This document shows positions 1-10,008 of a DNA stretch of 64,000 nt, one piece after another. The first letter of the stretch is position 1. Each line of letters begins with the position of its first letter. Source of the DNA: Arminella tubonensis (lineage in GTDB: Bacteria > Pseudomonadota > Alphaproteobacteria > Rhizobiales > Rhizobiaceae). The DNA lies in contig NZ_PCDP01000001.1 in the NCBI RefSeq assembly GCF_003240585.1, positions 62,001 to 126,000 on the forward strand. Direction: 5' to 3'. The notes beneath the pieces are model-generated. The model did not search any database and was not told the DNA's origin. It was given only the letters and a program-made list of their open reading frames with translations. The translations under genes and the position numbers were made by a program.

Positions 1-350
1 TCGACGAACTCGATGACTGCCATGGCGGCATTGTCGCCCTGACGATAGCCGGCCTTCATGATGCGAAGGTAGCCGCCGTTGCGGGTGGCGTAGCGGGTTG
101 CGATCGCATCGAAGAGCTTGGCGACAACGACTACGTCGCGGATCTGCGAGATCGCCTGGCGGCGAGCATGCAGGTCGCCGCGCTTGCCGAGCGTGACAAG
201 CTTTTCGACGATCGGGCGAATTTCCTTCGCCTTAGGCAGGGTCGTTACGATCTGCTCATGCAGGATGAGCGAAGCCGCCATATTGGCAAACATTGCCTTG
301 CGGTGGCTTGCAGTTCTGTTCAGCTTGCGGCCTACCATACCATGGCGCAT
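1..350 (-). CDS. rplQ: 50S ribosomal protein L17 (C-terminus cut by window edge)
   Basis: This is a large-subunit protein near the exit tunnel. The start at 350 reads [13 protein letters not shown], the conserved L17 N-terminus that contacts rRNA. About 116 codons are present. The usual rhizobial length is about 140, so the C-terminal tail lies outside the window. It is the last gene of the alpha operon, 135 bases after rpoA, which is the usual order. The rpoA-rplQ spacer carries a hairpin (456-478). Confidence 0.97.
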   Translation of the reverse strand, partial: MRHGMVGRKLNRTASHRKAMFANMAASLILHEQIVTTLPKAKEIRPIVEKLVTLGKRGDLHARRQAISQIRDVVVVAKLFDAIATRYATRNGGYLRIMKAGYRQGDNAAMAVIEFV

Positions 351-455
351 TGCTATTCTCCTTATATCGCAGGCGCCCTCTGTTTATGGGCCTGCCGTTT
401 CCTGGCACATGCAGGCACCCTTGCATTTTGCATCGGGGCCTGCTGTTTGACGGGG

Positions 456-478
456 AAAGGCAGTCAAAACCTGCCTTT
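456..478 (-). terminator. Hairpin in rpoA-rplQ spacer
   Basis: An 8-bp perfect stem (aaaggcag / ctgccttt) with a 7-base loop lies just after the rpoA stop codon. Read on the minus strand the stem is followed by TTTCCCC, so the T-tract is poor. It may attenuate rplQ, stabilise the rpoA 3' end or mark a processing site, and it is unlikely to be a full terminator. Confidence 0.4.
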
Positions 479-485
479 TTTGTTG

Positions 486-1496
486 TTAGTACTGGTCTTC
501 GTAGCGCTTGGCGAGATCTTCGATGTTCTCAGGCGGCCATGCCGGCACTTCCATGCCGAGGTGGAGACCCATGGAAGCGAGAACTTCCTTGATTTCGTTG
601 AGCGACTTGCGGCCAAAGTTCGGAGTGCGGAGCATTTCTGCTTCGGTCTTCTGAATGAGGTCGCCGATATAGACGATGTTGTCGTTCTTCAGGCAGTTTG
701 CCGAACGAACGGACAGTTCGAGCTCGTCCACCTTCTTGAGAAGGGCAGGGTTGAAGGCCAGTTCGGTGACTGTCTCTTCTTCGGTTTCCTTCTGCGGCTC
801 GTCGAAGTTGACGAAGACGCCAAGCTGGTCCTGCAGGATGCGCGCCGCAAAAGCGATGGCATCTTCACCGGTGATCGAGCCGTCGGTTTCGATGGCCATG
901 TTCAGCTTGTCGTAGTCGAGAACCTGTCCTTCACGGGTGTTTTCCACCTTGTAGGACACCTTCTTGACCGGCGAATACAGGCTGTCGACCGGGATGAGAC
1001 CGATCGGAGCATCTTCCGCACGATTGCGCTCGGCCGGAACATAGCCCTTGCCGTTGTTGACGGTGAATTCCATGCGGATTTCAGCGCCCTCGTCGAGCGT
1101 GCAGATGACATGCTCCGGGTTGAGGATCTCGATGTCGCCGACCGTCTGGATGTCGCCAGCCGTGACGACGCCTGGGCCCTGCTTGCGCACGACCATGCGC
1201 TTTGCGTCATCGCCGTCCATCTTGATGGCGATTTCCTTGATGTTCAGCACGATATCGGTCACGTCTTCGCGGACGCCCGGGATCGAGGAGAACTCATGCA
1301 ATACGCCGTCGATCTGCACGGCCGTTACAGCGGCGCCGCGCAGGGAAGACAGCAGAACGCGACGGAGCGCGTTGCCAAGCGTCAGGCCGAAACCACGCTC
1401 AAGAGGTTCTGCAACGAGGTTCACCTTCGTGCGACCGCTCGAGGAGAACTCGACCTTGTTCGGCTTGATCAGTTCCTGCCAATTTTTCTGAATCAT
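486..1496 (-). CDS. rpoA: DNA-directed RNA polymerase subunit alpha
   Basis: The protein has 336 aa and starts [17 protein letters not shown], the standard alphaproteobacterial start. The N-terminal dimerisation domain covers about residues 10-235 (motif [18 protein letters not shown]). The C-terminal domain, about 250-320, contacts UP elements and activators and has the conserved [14 protein letters not shown] segment. It lies between rpsK and rplQ in the alpha operon. The length is normal and all key regions are intact. Confidence 0.99.
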   Translation of the reverse strand: MIQKNWQELIKPNKVEFSSSGRTKVNLVAEPLERGFGLTLGNALRRVLLSSLRGAAVTAVQIDGVLHEFSSIPGVREDVTDIVLNIKEIAIKMDGDDAKRMVVRKQGPGVVTAGDIQTVGDIEILNPEHVICTLDEGAEIRMEFTVNNGKGYVPAERNRAEDAPIGLIPVDSLYSPVKKVSYKVENTREGQVLDYDKLNMAIETDGSITGEDAIAFAARILQDQLGVFVNFDEPQKETEEETVTELAFNPALLKKVDELELSVRSANCLKNDNIVYIGDLIQKTEAEMLRTPNFGRKSLNEIKEVLASMGLHLGMEVPAWPPENIEDLAKRYEDQY

Positions 1497-1513
1497 ATTC
1501 CTGCCTTCCGTTC

Positions 1514-1538
1514 GTTGCCACCATCCAATCGTGGCAAC
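1514..1538 (-). repeat. Hairpin in rpsK-rpoA spacer
   Basis: An 8-bp perfect inverted repeat (gttgccac / gtggcaac, 9-base loop) lies in the 100-base spacer just upstream of rpoA. A second, interrupted stem (caccgg / ccggtg ends) occupies about 1552-1579. No T-tract follows either one, so a role in mRNA processing or translation control is more likely than termination. Confidence 0.45.
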
Positions 1539-1596
1539 CGACCTTGAGAAGCACCGGCAAACGCTTGGCGCTTACCGGTGTTGTGATTGGCGACGA

Positions 1597-1986
1597 TTAA
1601 ACGCGACGCTTCTTGCGCGGACGGCAACCATTGTGCGGGATCGGGGTCACGTCGCGGATGGACGTGATCATGAAACCGGCAGCCTGGAGCGCGCGCAGAG
1701 CGGACTCACGACCCGAACCCGGGCCGCAGACTTCGACTTCCAGCGACTTCATGCCATGTTCCTGCGCCTTCTTGGCTGCATCTTCAGCGGCGATCTGCGC
1801 TGCGAACGGCGTCGACTTGCGCGAGCCCTTGAAGCCCTTTGCGCCAGCAGACGACCAGGCAATGGCGTTGCCCTGTGCGTCGGTGATGGTGATCATCGTG
1901 TTGTTGAAAGTCGAGTTGACGTGAGCGACACCCGACGAGATATTCTTGCGCTCACGACGGCGAACGCGGACGGCTTCCTTGGCCAT
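1597..1986 (-). CDS. rpsK: 30S ribosomal protein S11
   Basis: The protein has 129 aa and is part of the S11 platform family. Typical motifs are [15 protein letters not shown] near residue 23 and the C-terminal [16 protein letters not shown]11 helps form the mRNA exit site together with S7 and S18. It lies between rpsM and rpoA in the normal alpha-operon order. Length and sequence are unremarkable. Confidence 0.99.
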   Translation of the reverse strand: MAKEAVRVRRRERKNISSGVAHVNSTFNNTMITITDAQGNAIAWSSAGAKGFKGSRKSTPFAAQIAAEDAAKKAQEHGMKSLEVEVCGPGSGRESALRALQAAGFMITSIRDVTPIPHNGCRPRKKRRV

Positions 1987-2069
1987 GGTATTCCTTTCGT
2001 TGATCTCTGCACCGCCGTAATTCCAGCGGCTCCACCGGCAAAAGACCCGACAGGCCCTTTGCCAAACTC

Positions 2070-2097
2070 AAAAGAGGCCGGTGTAACCACCAGCCTC
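2070..2097 (-). terminator. Intrinsic-terminator-like hairpin between rpsM and rpsK
   Basis: On the minus strand a 10-bp stem (gaggctggtg / caccggcctc, one G-U pair) with a 4-base loop is followed by TTTTGAG. It sits inside the alpha operon, so it would act as a partial attenuator between rpsM and rpsK-rpoA. Confidence 0.6.
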
Positions 2098-2118
2098 CCC
2101 CACCCGGTTTCCCGGATA

Positions 2119-2487
2119 TTACTTCTTCTTGCCTGCGATAGCCTTTGCCGGGCCCTTGCGGGTACGGGCATTGGTATGCGTGCGCTGGCCACGAACCGGC
2201 AAGCCGCGGCGATGACGCAGGCCGCGGTAGCAGCCGAGGTCCATCAGGCGCTTGATGTTCATCGAGGTTTCGCGACGCAGATCGCCTTCGACCTGATAGT
2301 CACGGTCGATGGTTTCGCGGATCTGCAGGACTTCGGCGTCCGTCAGCTGGTGAACGCGGCGTTCTGCCGGGATACCAACCTTGGCGACGATTTCCTGTGC
2401 AAACTTAGTTCCAATCCCGTGAATATAGGTCAGCGCAATTACTACGCGCTTTGCCGTCGGGATGTTGACGCCAGCGATACGTGCCAC
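2119..2487 (-). CDS. rpsM: 30S ribosomal protein S13
   Basis: The protein has 122 aa and begins [18 protein letters not shown] after a GTG start. GTG at 2487 is chosen because AAGGAG lies about 6 bases upstream and because the family starts (M)ARIAGV. An upstream in-frame ATG would add 12 residues that the family does not have. The C-terminus [16 protein letters not shown] is the conserved tail that contacts P-site tRNA. It is the first gene of the alpha cluster and follows adk after a 248-base spacer. Confidence 0.98.
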   Translation of the reverse strand: MARIAGVNIPTAKRVVIALTYIHGIGTKFAQEIVAKVGIPAERRVHQLTDAEVLQIRETIDRDYQVEGDLRRETSMNIKRLMDLGCYRGLRHRRGLPVRGQRTHTNARTRKGPAKAIAGKKK

Positions 2488-2554
2488 GCCTATTCTCCTT
2501 GCGTTCCATTTGCCATGCGGCAAAGGTCTTCGTTATGCGACCCTAGGGGCCACC

Positions 2555-2583
2555 TGTTCAGATAGAGGTCCGTAACATGTCAA
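2555..2583 (-). promoter_or_regulatory. Candidate promoter upstream of rpsM
   Basis: A perfect TTGACA (-35) at 2578-2583 on the minus strand is followed after 17 bases by TGAACA, a weak -10. The 248-base adk-rpsM spacer leaves room for an internal promoter for rpsM-rpsK-rpoA-rplQ. The poor -10 keeps this tentative. Confidence 0.3.
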
Positions 2584-2735
2584 AGCGACCGAACCCGGAA
2601 TTCCCTTGACGGGAAGTCCGCGCCGATCGCATCAGATGTCGCGAGTTGGCGCGGTGTTTAGCGGAATCAGTTAAAAAAAGCAACCGTTCCGCCAAGTTTA
2701 TTTTGGCGCATCCATCGCAAGCGAGGGACAGAGCC

Positions 2736-3386
2736 TTACAGCTTGCCGAGGATAGAATCGACCTCAGCAGTTACATGATCGATATCGGCCATGCCGTCTA
2801 CGGAATGAAGCTTGTTCTTGGCATAGTAATAGCCAATCAACGGAGCCGTTTCCTTGTAATAAGCTTGCATACGCGTGACGACTGTCTCGCGCGTGTCATC
2901 GGGACGACGCTTGAAATGCGTAGAGCCGCACCTGTCGCAGACGCCCTCAACCTTTGGCCTGAGGTTGGTATCGTGATAGCCCGCCCCGCAATTGGCGCAG
3001 GTATAGCGGCCTGACACGCGATCGGCGAGCACGACGTCGTCTACCCTGATCTCGATCACGGCCGACAACTCGAGGCCCTTTGCCTTCAGCATCTGCTCTG
3101 TGGCGTCGGCCTGCACCAGGGTGCGGGGGAAACCATCGAGGATGAAACCCTTGGCGCAATCCTCTGCATCAATGCGTTCGGAGATGATGGCGTTGACAAT
3201 TTCGTCGGAGACGAGCTTACCCGCATCCATAACGGCCTTGGCGCGCTTCCCGACTTCAGTTCCGGCAGCAACCGCGGCCCGCAGCATATCCCCGGTGGAG
3301 AGCTGGGGTATCCCGTACTTCTCCACGATACGCTGGGCCTGGGTCCCCTTACCTGCTCCCGGTGGCCCCAAAAGTATAAGTCTCAT
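2736..3386 (-). CDS. adk: Adenylate kinase
   Basis: The protein has 216 aa and interconverts ATP + AMP with 2 ADP in the cytoplasm. The P-loop GPPGAGKGT is at residues 8-16 and the NMP-binding region contains STGDMLRAA. The LID domain carries four cysteines (C130, C133, C150, C153), so this is a zinc-binding long-form enzyme. The start codon overlaps the secY stop by 4 bases, which suggests translational coupling. Placement of adk between secY and rpsM is common in bacteria. Confidence 0.99.
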   Translation of the reverse strand: MRLILLGPPGAGKGTQAQRIVEKYGIPQLSTGDMLRAAVAAGTEVGKRAKAVMDAGKLVSDEIVNAIISERIDAEDCAKGFILDGFPRTLVQADATEQMLKAKGLELSAVIEIRVDDVVLADRVSGRYTCANCGAGYHDTNLRPKVEGVCDRCGSTHFKRRPDDTRETVVTRMQAYYKETAPLIGYYYAKNKLHSVDGMADIDHVTAEVDSILGKL

Positions 3387-4723
3387 CGCCCCCTCTTTCC
3401 TCCACGCAACTTCGATTTCTTGATCAAGCCTTCGTACTGCTGCGCGATCAGGTGACCTTGAATTTGTGCCACCGTATCCAGCGTTACGCTAACCACGATC
3501 AAAAGCGAAGTCCCACCAAGGGACAACGGTATCCCCGTCTGCGACACGAGGATCTCAGGCAGTATGCAGACGAAGACGAGGTAGACTGCGCCGATCACGG
3601 TGATGCGGGTGAGGACGTAGTCGATATATTCGGCGGTACGCTCGCCCGGACGGATGCCCGGAATGAAGCCGCCGTGCTTCTTCAGATTATCGGCCGTGTC
3701 CTTCGGATTGAAGACGATGGCCGTGTAGAAGAAGGCGAAGAAAGCGATCATGGCGGCATAAAGCACCATGTAGAGCGGTCGACCATGGCCGAGCGCTGCG
3801 ACGATCGATGTTGCCCAGGCAGGCATGCCCGCCGTGTTGGCAAAGCCCGCAAGCGTCGCCGGCAGAAGCAGCAGCGAAGACGCGAAGATCGCCGGGATGA
3901 CGCCCGAGGTGTTCAGCTTCAGAGGCAGGTGCGACGTATCGCCCTGGAACATCCGATTGCCGACCTGCCGCTTCGGATATTGGATCAGCAGCCGGCGCTG
4001 GGCACGCTCGACGAAGACGATGAGCGCGATGACGCCGATGGCGACGACCAGCACCGCGAGGATGAGGCCTGTCGAAAGAGCACCGGTACGACCGAGTTCC
4101 AGTGTGCCTGCCAGTGCTGTCGGCAGACCGGCTGCGATACCGGCGAAGATGATCAGCGAAATACCGTTACCGATACCGCGCGAGGTGATCTGCTCGCCAA
4201 GCCACATCAGGAACATCGTGCCGCCGAGCAGCGTGATGACGGTCGAAACGATGAAGAACCAGCCCGGAGATACCACAAGGCCGTTGCCGCTCTGAAGGCC
4301 GATCGCAATGCCATAGGCCTGCAACGTGCCGAGCAGCACCGTGCCATACCGGGTGTACTGGTTGATGATCTTGCGGCCCTGCTCGCCTTCCTTCTTCAAA
4401 TTCTCAAGCGCCGGCACGACCGAGGTCATGAGCTGCACGATGATCGAAGCGGAGATATAGGGCATGATGCCGAGCGCGAAGATCGCCATGCGCTGGACGG
4501 CGCCGCCGGAAAACATGTTGAATAGACCGAGGATGCCGCCGGCCTGGCCTTGGAAAGCCTGAGCATAGGCCTGGGGATTTAGACCCGGAAGCGGAATGTG
4601 GGTGCCCAAGCGGTAAACGAGAAGAGCGCCCAGAGTGAACCAGAGCCGCTTTTTCAGATCCTCTGCCTTGGCGAAGGTCGAAAAATTGAGATTGGACGCC
4701 AGTTGTTCCGCTGCAGATGCCAT
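3383..4723 (-). CDS. secY: Preprotein translocase subunit SecY
   Basis: The protein has 446 aa and about ten predicted membrane segments. It is the pore of the Sec translocon and works with SecE (gene at 31902 in this window) and SecG. Family signatures include [14 protein letters not shown] in the middle and the cytoplasmic loop [22 protein letters not shown]. It is the last gene of the spc cluster, after rplO, and overlaps adk by 4 bases. The unusually long 223-base rplO-secY spacer contains a terminator-like hairpin. Confidence 0.99.
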   Translation of the reverse strand: MASAAEQLASNLNFSTFAKAEDLKKRLWFTLGALLVYRLGTHIPLPGLNPQAYAQAFQGQAGGILGLFNMFSGGAVQRMAIFALGIMPYISASIIVQLMTSVVPALENLKKEGEQGRKIINQYTRYGTVLLGTLQAYGIAIGLQSGNGLVVSPGWFFIVSTVITLLGGTMFLMWLGEQITSRGIGNGISLIIFAGIAAGLPTALAGTLELGRTGALSTGLILAVLVVAIGVIALIVFVERAQRRLLIQYPKRQVGNRMFQGDTSHLPLKLNTSGVIPAIFASSLLLLPATLAGFANTAGMPAWATSIVAALGHGRPLYMVLYAAMIAFFAFFYTAIVFNPKDTADNLKKHGGFIPGIRPGERTAEYIDYVLTRITVIGAVYLVFVCILPEILVSQTGIPLSLGGTSLLIVVSVTLDTVAQIQGHLIAQQYEGLIKKSKLRGGKRGR

Positions 4724-4902
4724 GCAAATCTCCGCACTACCAATTCCGGCAAAATCGGCCGGGTCCGGAATCAGTAAGTAAATTGTTCAAAAGCCGGGCT
4801 TTGGACGGATTGCGGCGCAATCGGATACCTCACCCTCGTTCCCGTTATCATCTGTCCGACGCGGCTGCGTTACACAGATTCGTGAGGCTCACATATGGGA
4901 GC

Positions 4903-4933
4903 AAAATCGCCCGGTGTGAAGCACCCCGGGCGA
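4903..4933 (-). terminator. Intrinsic terminator between rplO and secY
   Basis: An 8-bp perfect GC-rich stem (tcgcccgg / ccgggcga) lies about 14 bases after the rplO stop codon. On the minus strand it is followed by TTTTGC. It would limit read-through into secY-adk, so those genes may need read-through or their own promoter in the remaining 180 bases. Confidence 0.65.
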
Positions 4934-4946
4934 CTTATAAGTGATA

Positions 4947-5429
4947 TTATTCTGCGACAGTTTCGACAGGAGCCGAAAGAAGCTTGACGGTGCCGCCAGC
5001 CTTTTCGATCTTCTCGACTGCGGACTTGGAAGCGCCTGCAACTTCAAGCGTCACCTTCGCCGTGATCTCGCCATCGGACAAGATACGGACGCCGTCCTTG
5101 ACGCGACGGATGACGCCGGCAGCCTTGAGGGCAACCGCATCGATCGTCGTCTTGGCATCGAGCTTGCCGGCGTCGACTGCTGCCTGGAGGCGAGCAACCG
5201 AGACTACGACGAAGTCCGACTTGAAGATGTTGTTGAAGCCACGCTTAGGCAGACGACGGTAGATTGGCATCTGACCGCCTTCGAAACCGTTGATCGCTAC
5301 GCCGGAACGGGACTTCTGTCCCTTGACGCCGCGGCCGCCGGTCTTGCCCTTGCCAGAGCCGATACCGCGACCAACACGCTTGCTGTTGTGGGTCGCACCA
5401 TCATTGTCGGTGATTTCATTCAGTTTCAT
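4947..5429 (-). CDS. rplO: 50S ribosomal protein L15
   Basis: The protein has 160 aa. The start at 5429 ([12 protein letters not shown]) follows GGAGG with good spacing. An upstream in-frame start would add 19 unrelated residues. The glycine-rich, rRNA-threading N-terminal segment ([19 protein letters not shown]) is intact. It lies between rpmD (16-base gap) and secY. Confidence 0.98.
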   Translation of the reverse strand: MKLNEITDNDGATHNSKRVGRGIGSGKGKTGGRGVKGQKSRSGVAINGFEGGQMPIYRRLPKRGFNNIFKSDFVVVSVARLQAAVDAGKLDAKTTIDAVALKAAGVIRRVKDGVRILSDGEITAKVTLEVAGASKSAVEKIEKAGGTVKLLSAPVETVAE

Positions 5430-5445
5430 AACGAATACCTCCGGC

Positions 5446-5655
5446 TTACTTCTCGTCGACGACGCGAACGAGATGCTGGACAGCACGGATCATGCCACGA
5501 ACCGAAGGAGTATCCTCCAGCGTGCGACGACGGTGCATCTTGTTCAATCCGAGACCGATCAGCGTCTTCTGCTGAACGTCGGGACGGCGAATGGGGCTAC
5601 CGATCTGCTCGACCGTTACGGTCTTTGCTTCGGTCTTCTTGGTCGCTTTGGCCAT
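5446..5655 (-). CDS. rpmD: 50S ribosomal protein L30
   Basis: The protein has 69 aa and is the bacterial short form of L30. The core [20 protein letters not shown] and [19 protein letters not shown] match the family. A lysine-rich extension of about 12 residues precedes the core, as is common in rhizobia. It lies 14 bases after rpsE in the spc cluster. Confidence 0.97.
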   Translation of the reverse strand: MAKATKKTEAKTVTVEQIGSPIRRPDVQQKTLIGLGLNKMHRRRTLEDTPSVRGMIRAVQHLVRVVDEK

Positions 5656-5669
5656 AGGTCAAACTCCCC

Positions 5670-6239
5670 TTATTCTTCAGAGGCATTGCCGGAGGCAGCA
5701 CGACGAGCCTGCAGAGTGGCATACTTCATGCCGCGCTGAGCTGCGATATCCTTCGGGTGAATCTGATGCTTCAGAGCGTCGAAGGTTGCGCGAACCATGT
5801 TGTATGGGTTCGAGGAACCGGTCGACTTGGCGACGACGTCATGAACGCCGAGCGTTTCGAAAACGGCACGCATCGGACCGCCGGCGATGATGCCGGTACC
5901 GACCTTGGCGGAGCGCAGCAGAACCTTGCCGGCGCCATGACGGCCGTGAATGTCGTGATGCAGCGTACGACCATCGCGCAGAGGCACGAAGATCATGTCG
6001 CGCTTGGCGCTTTCGGTGGCCTTGCGGATGGCTTCCGGCACTTCGCGTGCCTTGCCATGGCCGAAGCCTACGCGGCCCTTCTGGTCACCAACGACGACGA
6101 GAGCAGCAAAGCCGAAACGACGGCCGCCCTTGACAACCTTGGCAACGCGGTTGATTGCGACGAGCTTGTCGACAAACTCGCTATCGCGCTCATCGCGGTT
6201 CTGGCGATCGTCGCGAGAACCTCTTTTTTCTTGTGCCAT
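5670..6239 (-). CDS. rpsE: 30S ribosomal protein S5
   Basis: The protein has 189 aa and starts [12 protein letters not shown] at 6239. An upstream in-frame start would add 18 non-conserved residues. The double-stranded-RNA-binding S5 domain starts around residue 20 ([20 protein letters not shown]), followed by the C-terminal fold with [13 protein letters not shown]5 takes part in decoding fidelity and the mRNA entry site. A 141-base spacer with a strong hairpin separates it from rplR. Confidence 0.98.
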   Translation of the reverse strand: MAQEKRGSRDDRQNRDERDSEFVDKLVAINRVAKVVKGGRRFGFAALVVVGDQKGRVGFGHGKAREVPEAIRKATESAKRDMIFVPLRDGRTLHHDIHGRHGAGKVLLRSAKVGTGIIAGGPMRAVFETLGVHDVVAKSTGSSNPYNMVRATFDALKHQIHPKDIAAQRGMKYATLQARRAASGNASEE

Positions 6240-6347
6240 TGTCCTTTTCCTTTTTCTTTTCCGGTGCAATCGGCAAACTAAAAGAAGGACCACAACGCGC
6301 CTTATTGGCGTCGATGCGATCCGGTGATGGCCTTAAAAGGCCGAAAG

Positions 6348-6372
6348 CCGGCCGGATGCTAGATCCGGCCGG
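6348..6372 (-). terminator. Strong hairpin between rplR and rpsE
   Basis: A 10-bp perfect stem (ccggccggat / atccggccgg) with a 5-base loop lies 8 bases after the rplR stop. On the minus strand it is followed by CTTTCGG and then a second stem, ggcctt / aaggcc (about 6329-6342). The tail is only partly T-rich, so it may be an attenuator or a processing/stability element. Confidence 0.5.
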
Positions 6373-6380
6373 AAATCAAA

Positions 6381-6743
6381 TTAGAAGGTCAGTCCACCTT
6401 CACGGGCAGCTTCGGCAAGTGCCTTGATGCGGCCGTGATAGATAAAGGCGCCACGGTCGAATACGACCTGGTTGACGCCTGCCTTCGAGGCACGCTCTGC
6501 AACGAGCTTGCCAACGACGGCGGCAGCCGCTGTGTCGGCACCGGTCTTCAAAGAGCCACGCACATCCTTTTCGAGGGTGGAGGCAGACGCAAGCGTCTTG
6601 CCGGCCACATCATCGATGATCTGAGCGTAGATGTTCTTCGACGAGCGATGAACAGACAGGCGCGGACGGCCGTTGGCCACCGACTTGATTTGACGACGCA
6701 CGCGGTTGGCACGACGTGCAAGTGCTTCTTTCCTGCTAGCCAT
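6381..6743 (-). CDS. rplR: 50S ribosomal protein L18
   Basis: The protein has 120 aa and binds 5S rRNA together with L5. The basic N-terminus ([13 protein letters not shown]) and core [20 protein letters not shown] are typical, as is the C-terminal [24 protein letters not shown]. It follows rplF by 12 bases. The 141-base spacer after it is structured. Confidence 0.98.
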   Translation of the reverse strand: MASRKEALARRANRVRRQIKSVANGRPRLSVHRSSKNIYAQIIDDVAGKTLASASTLEKDVRGSLKTGADTAAAAVVGKLVAERASKAGVNQVVFDRGAFIYHGRIKALAEAAREGGLTF

Positions 6744-6755
6744 TTCGCGTGATCC

Positions 6756-7289
6756 TTACTTCTTCTTGCCTTCTTTGCGGACAATCCGCTCGCCGGCATA
6801 CTTGACGCCCTTGCCCTTGTAAGGCTCGGGGCCGCGGTATTCGCGGATTTCCGCGGCAACCTGGCCGACCTGCTGCTTGTTGATGCCGCTGACGACGATT
6901 TCCGTCGGCTTGGGAACAACGATGGTGATACCGGCCGGCGGTTCGTAAACCACGTCGTGGCTGAAGCCAAGCGCGAGCTGCAGGTTCTTGCCCTGCATGG
7001 CGGCACGGTAGCCGACGCCGTTGATTTCAAGCTTGCGCTCGTAACCTTCGGTGACACCCTTCAGAATGTTCTCGACCATCGTGCGGGACATGCCCCACTT
7101 TGCGCGAGCATCCTTGCTGTCGTTGAGCGGCGTAACCACAACAGCGTTATTTTCGATCTTGAGACCGATTTCATCATTCGCGATGAAGAACAGTTCGCCC
7201 TTAGGACCCTTAGCAGTCACCTTCTGGCCATCAACAGTGGCCGTGATTCCTGCAGGGACCTGAACGGGCTTCTTACCGATACGAGACAT
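6756..7289 (-). CDS. rplF: 50S ribosomal protein L6
   Basis: The protein has 177 aa with two repeated L6 domains (about 1-80 and 81-177). It starts [14 protein letters not shown], the invariant N-terminus. The C-terminal signature [14 protein letters not shown] is present. L6 lies near the factor-binding site. Its order after rpsH and before rplR is standard. Confidence 0.99.
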   Translation of the reverse strand: MSRIGKKPVQVPAGITATVDGQKVTAKGPKGELFFIANDEIGLKIENNAVVVTPLNDSKDARAKWGMSRTMVENILKGVTEGYERKLEINGVGYRAAMQGKNLQLALGFSHDVVYEPPAGITIVVPKPTEIVVSGINKQQVGQVAAEIREYRGPEPYKGKGVKYAGERIVRKEGKKK

Positions 7290-7331
7290 TTTATCAAACC
7301 TGTCTGTTTCGACGGGAGATTTCCGTCGGCC

Positions 7332-7730
7332 TTAGAAGACCGAGCAGAGAACCTCGCCACCAACATTCTGTTCACGAGCCTGGTGGTCGGCCATCACGCC
7401 CTTCGGAGTAGAAAGGATAGTGATACCGAGACCGTTCGCGACCTGCGGAATGGACTTGACCGAGACATAAACCCGGCGGCCCGGCTTGGACACACGGCCG
7501 ATCTCACGGATCACCGATGCGCCTTCATAATACTTGAGCTCGATGTTCAGCTCCGATTTGCCGTTGCCGAAATCGACAAGAGCATAGCCACGGATGTAGC
7601 CTTCGGACTGCAGGACGTCGAGAACACGTGCACGAAGCTTGGACGCAGGCGTCGAAACCGACGACTTGCGGCGGGAAGCGCCGTTACGGATACGGGTGAG
7701 CATATCGCCCAATGGATCTGTCATTGTCAT
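7332..7730 (-). CDS. rpsH: 30S ribosomal protein S8
   Basis: The protein has 132 aa, starts [17 protein letters not shown] and ends GGEVLCSVF, both typical of S8. S8 is a primary 16S rRNA binder and, in E. coli, the translational repressor of the spc operon. No S8 target can be assigned here from sequence alone. It lies 12 bases after rpsN. Confidence 0.98.
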   Translation of the reverse strand: MTMTDPLGDMLTRIRNGASRRKSSVSTPASKLRARVLDVLQSEGYIRGYALVDFGNGKSELNIELKYYEGASVIREIGRVSKPGRRVYVSVKSIPQVANGLGITILSTPKGVMADHQAREQNVGGEVLCSVF

Positions 7731-7742
7731 CTGGGCGTCTCC

Positions 7743-8048
7743 TTACCAGCTCGACTTGACAATGCCCGGCACCTTGCCGAAATTGCCGAGTTCACGCAGC
7801 GCGATACGCGACATGCGCAGCTTGCGGTAGTAGGCGCGCGGACGACCGGAGACTTCGCAACGGTTGCGGACGCGTGTCTTTGATCCATCGCGCGGGAGCG
7901 ATGCGAGCTTCAGGGTAGCCTTGAACCGCTCCTCGATCGAAAGAGTCTGGTTCATGATCGTGGCCTTCAGCGCTGCGCGCTTGGTGGCCTGCTGTGCGAC
8001 CATTTCTCGGCGGCGCTTGTTCTTTTCAACTGCGCTTGTCTTCGCCAT
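7743..8048 (-). CDS. rpsN: 30S ribosomal protein S14 (zinc-independent form)
   Basis: The protein has 101 aa. The long form and a single cysteine (in [20 protein letters not shown]) show it is the C-minus, zinc-independent type and not the 61-aa four-cysteine type. It is assembled in the head of the 30S subunit. It lies between rplE and rpsH. Confidence 0.98.
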   Translation of the reverse strand: MAKTSAVEKNKRRREMVAQQATKRAALKATIMNQTLSIEERFKATLKLASLPRDGSKTRVRNRCEVSGRPRAYYRKLRMSRIALRELGNFGKVPGIVKSSW

Positions 8049-8081
8049 ATCTTGGTTCCTTTTCTACGCTCGTCGTTACGG

Positions 8082-8639
8082 TTACTGACGGAACGGGAAG
8101 TTGAACTCTGTCAAGAGAGCCCGTGCTTCGTCGTCCTTGGTGGCCGTCGTGCAAACGATGATGTCCATGCCCCACATCTGATCAACCTTGTCGTAGTTGA
8201 TCTCAGGGAACACAATGTGCTCCTTGATGCCCATGGCGAAATTGCCACGACCGTCAAAGCTTTTCGGGTTCAGGCCGCGAAAGTCGCGAACACGCGGGAG
8301 AGCGATGTTCACCAGGCGGTCCAGAAACTCATACATACGGGCGCCGCGCAGCGTTACCTTAGCGCCGATCGGCATGTTCTCGCGGACCTTGAAGCCGGCG
8401 ATAGACGTACGTGCGTGGGTGATGACCGGCTTCTGACCGGCAATCGCTGCAAGGTCGGCTGCAGCAATTGTCGGCTTCTTCGAGTCAGCCGTTGCTTCGC
8501 CAACACCCATGTTGATCACGATCTTATCAAGACGCGGGATCTGCATTTCGTTGGAGTAGGAGAACTTCTCCTGCATGGCCGGACGAATCCGCTCGAAATA
8601 TTCCAGCTTGAGCCGTGGCTCGTATTTTGCCTCAGCCAT
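8082..8639 (-). CDS. rplE: 50S ribosomal protein L5
   Basis: The protein has 185 aa and binds 5S rRNA and P-site tRNA in the central protuberance. Signature elements are [15 protein letters not shown] near residue 34 and the C-terminal [19 protein letters not shown]. The start overlaps the end of rplX by 8 bases, which suggests translational coupling. Confidence 0.98.
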   Translation of the reverse strand: MAEAKYEPRLKLEYFERIRPAMQEKFSYSNEMQIPRLDKIVINMGVGEATADSKKPTIAAADLAAIAGQKPVITHARTSIAGFKVRENMPIGAKVTLRGARMYEFLDRLVNIALPRVRDFRGLNPKSFDGRGNFAMGIKEHIVFPEINYDKVDQMWGMDIIVCTTATKDDEARALLTEFNFPFRQ

Positions 8640-8940
8640 CGATCACATCTCCCGAACGCTTGGCCACACGGACCTTCTTCCCATCCACGAACTTGAAGCC
8701 GACGCGGGTCGGCTTGCCGTCCTTGTCAACAATCGCGATGTTGGACAGGTGAAGCGGGGCTTCCTTGTTGATGATGCCGGCTTCCTGCGTCTGCGACTGG
8801 CGCTGATGGCGCTTGACCATGTTGACGCCACGCACGACAGCGTGATCTTCCTTCGGCATCACTTGAATGACTTCGCCGGTACGACCCTTGTCCTTACCAG
8901 CAAGAATGACGACTTTGTCGCCCTTACGAATCTTTTGCAT
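8632..8940 (-). CDS. rplX: 50S ribosomal protein L24
   Basis: The protein has 102 aa and carries a KOW motif at its N-terminus ([19 protein letters not shown]). It is an assembly initiator of the 50S subunit. The core [17 protein letters not shown] is typical. It lies 12 bases after rplN and overlaps rplE by 8 bases. Confidence 0.98.
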   Translation of the reverse strand: MQKIRKGDKVVILAGKDKGRTGEVIQVMPKEDHAVVRGVNMVKRHQRQSQTQEAGIINKEAPLHLSNIAIVDKDGKPTRVGFKFVDGKKVRVAKRSGDVIDG

Positions 8941-8952
8941 CTTTTCCGCTCC

Positions 8953-9321
8953 TTACAATACTTCAGGAGCCAGCGAGATGATCTTCATGTGGTTCTTGGC
9001 GCGAAGTTCGCGCGGAACCGGTCCGAAGATACGGGTGCCGATCGGCTCTTTCTTGTTGTCGATAAGTACTGCAGCATTGGTATCGAAGCGGATGACACTG
9101 CCATCTGCGCGACGGATCGAGGCAGCGGTACGAACCACTACGGCCTTCATCACATCGCCCTTCTTAACGCGGCCGCGCGGGATCGCTTCCTTGATCGAAA
9201 CGACGATAATGTCGCCGATCGAGGCATACTTGCGCTTCGAGCCGCCCAGCACCTTGATGCACATGACACGACGTGCGCCGGAATTATCCGCCACGTCGAG
9301 GTTTGTTTGCATCTGAATCAT
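8953..9321 (-). CDS. rplN: 50S ribosomal protein L14
   Basis: The protein has 122 aa, starts [18 protein letters not shown] and ends APEVL, an invariant family pattern. L14 forms an intersubunit bridge. It is the first gene after a 221-base spacer that separates it from rpsQ. That spacer is long for this cluster and marks a natural S10/spc boundary with a terminator-like hairpin. Confidence 0.99.
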   Translation of the reverse strand: MIQMQTNLDVADNSGARRVMCIKVLGGSKRKYASIGDIIVVSIKEAIPRGRVKKGDVMKAVVVRTAASIRRADGSVIRFDTNAAVLIDNKKEPIGTRIFGPVPRELRAKNHMKIISLAPEVL

Positions 9322-9450
9322 ATCAGGTCGCCTTCTTGTTTACCGGAATGGTTGGGCTTGGCGCCCCCTACCCCGGCTTATGGACTAAAGTCTTGGCTGA
9401 ATTTACCCGCCTCGCGAACAAGAGCTCGCCTGCGCAGGCCATCACATAAG

Positions 9451-9475
9451 CAAAAGAACGCTCGAACACGAGCGT
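9451..9475 (-). terminator. Intrinsic terminator after rpsQ
   Basis: A 7-bp perfect stem (acgctcg / cgagcgt, 4-base loop) followed on the minus strand by TCTTTTGC lies about 70 bases after the rpsQ stop codon. It marks the end of the S10 part of the cluster. The remaining 130 bases before rplN could hold a promoter, but none is clear. Confidence 0.65.
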
Positions 9476-9542
9476 CCCTGCTTCCAATTCCGTGCTTCAT
9501 ACAGATATTTCGCCCAAGCGCAAGAGCTTGAGCAAAAATCCG

Positions 9543-9782
9543 TTACTTCGACTGGGCAGAGATAACCGTCCAGGTCTTGTCCTTGGAGATCGGAGCGCAT
9601 TCCTCGATGGAAACGGCGTCGCCGATCTTGTACTGGTTGGCTTCGTCATGAGCCTTGTACTTCTTCGTACGGCGAACGGTTTTCTGAAGCAGCGGGTGGG
9701 CGAAACGACGCTCAACCCGAACCACTACGGTCTTCTCGTTCTTGTCGCTGACGACGACGCCCTGCAGAATGCGCTTTGGCAT
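9543..9782 (-). CDS. rpsQ: 30S ribosomal protein S17
   Basis: The protein has 79 aa with an OB fold and is a primary 16S rRNA binder. The start [21 protein letters not shown] and the motif [21 protein letters not shown] are typical. It is the last gene of the S10 part, 14 bases after rpmC. Confidence 0.98.
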   Translation of the reverse strand: MPKRILQGVVVSDKNEKTVVVRVERRFAHPLLQKTVRRTKKYKAHDEANQYKIGDAVSIEECAPISKDKTWTVISAQSK

Positions 9783-9796
9783 ATTATTAGATCCTC

Positions 9797-9997
9797 TTAG
9801 GCCTTGGCTTCTGCCGCCTTCTGGCGGGCAATGGTTTTCACGCGTGCGATGTCGCGACGGACTTCCTGTACACGCGAAGACTTCTCAAGCTGGCCGGTAG
9901 CCTTCTGGAAGCGCAGGTTGAACTGCTCCTTCTTCAGCTTGGCAAGCTCTTCCTTCAGTTGATCGGCGGTGAGAGCGCGAGCGTCTGCGGCTTTCAT
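9797..9997 (-). CDS. rpmC: 50S ribosomal protein L29
   Basis: The protein has 66 aa and is a helical hairpin at the tunnel exit that helps dock SRP and trigger factor. The start at 9997 ([18 protein letters not shown]) fits the rhizobial family length. An ATG three codons upstream is also possible. The core [18 protein letters not shown] is typical. Confidence 0.96.
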   Translation of the reverse strand: MKAADARALTADQLKEELAKLKKEQFNLRFQKATGQLEKSSRVQEVRRDIARVKTIARQKAAEAKA

Positions 9998-10008
9998 GAG
10001 CTTCATCC

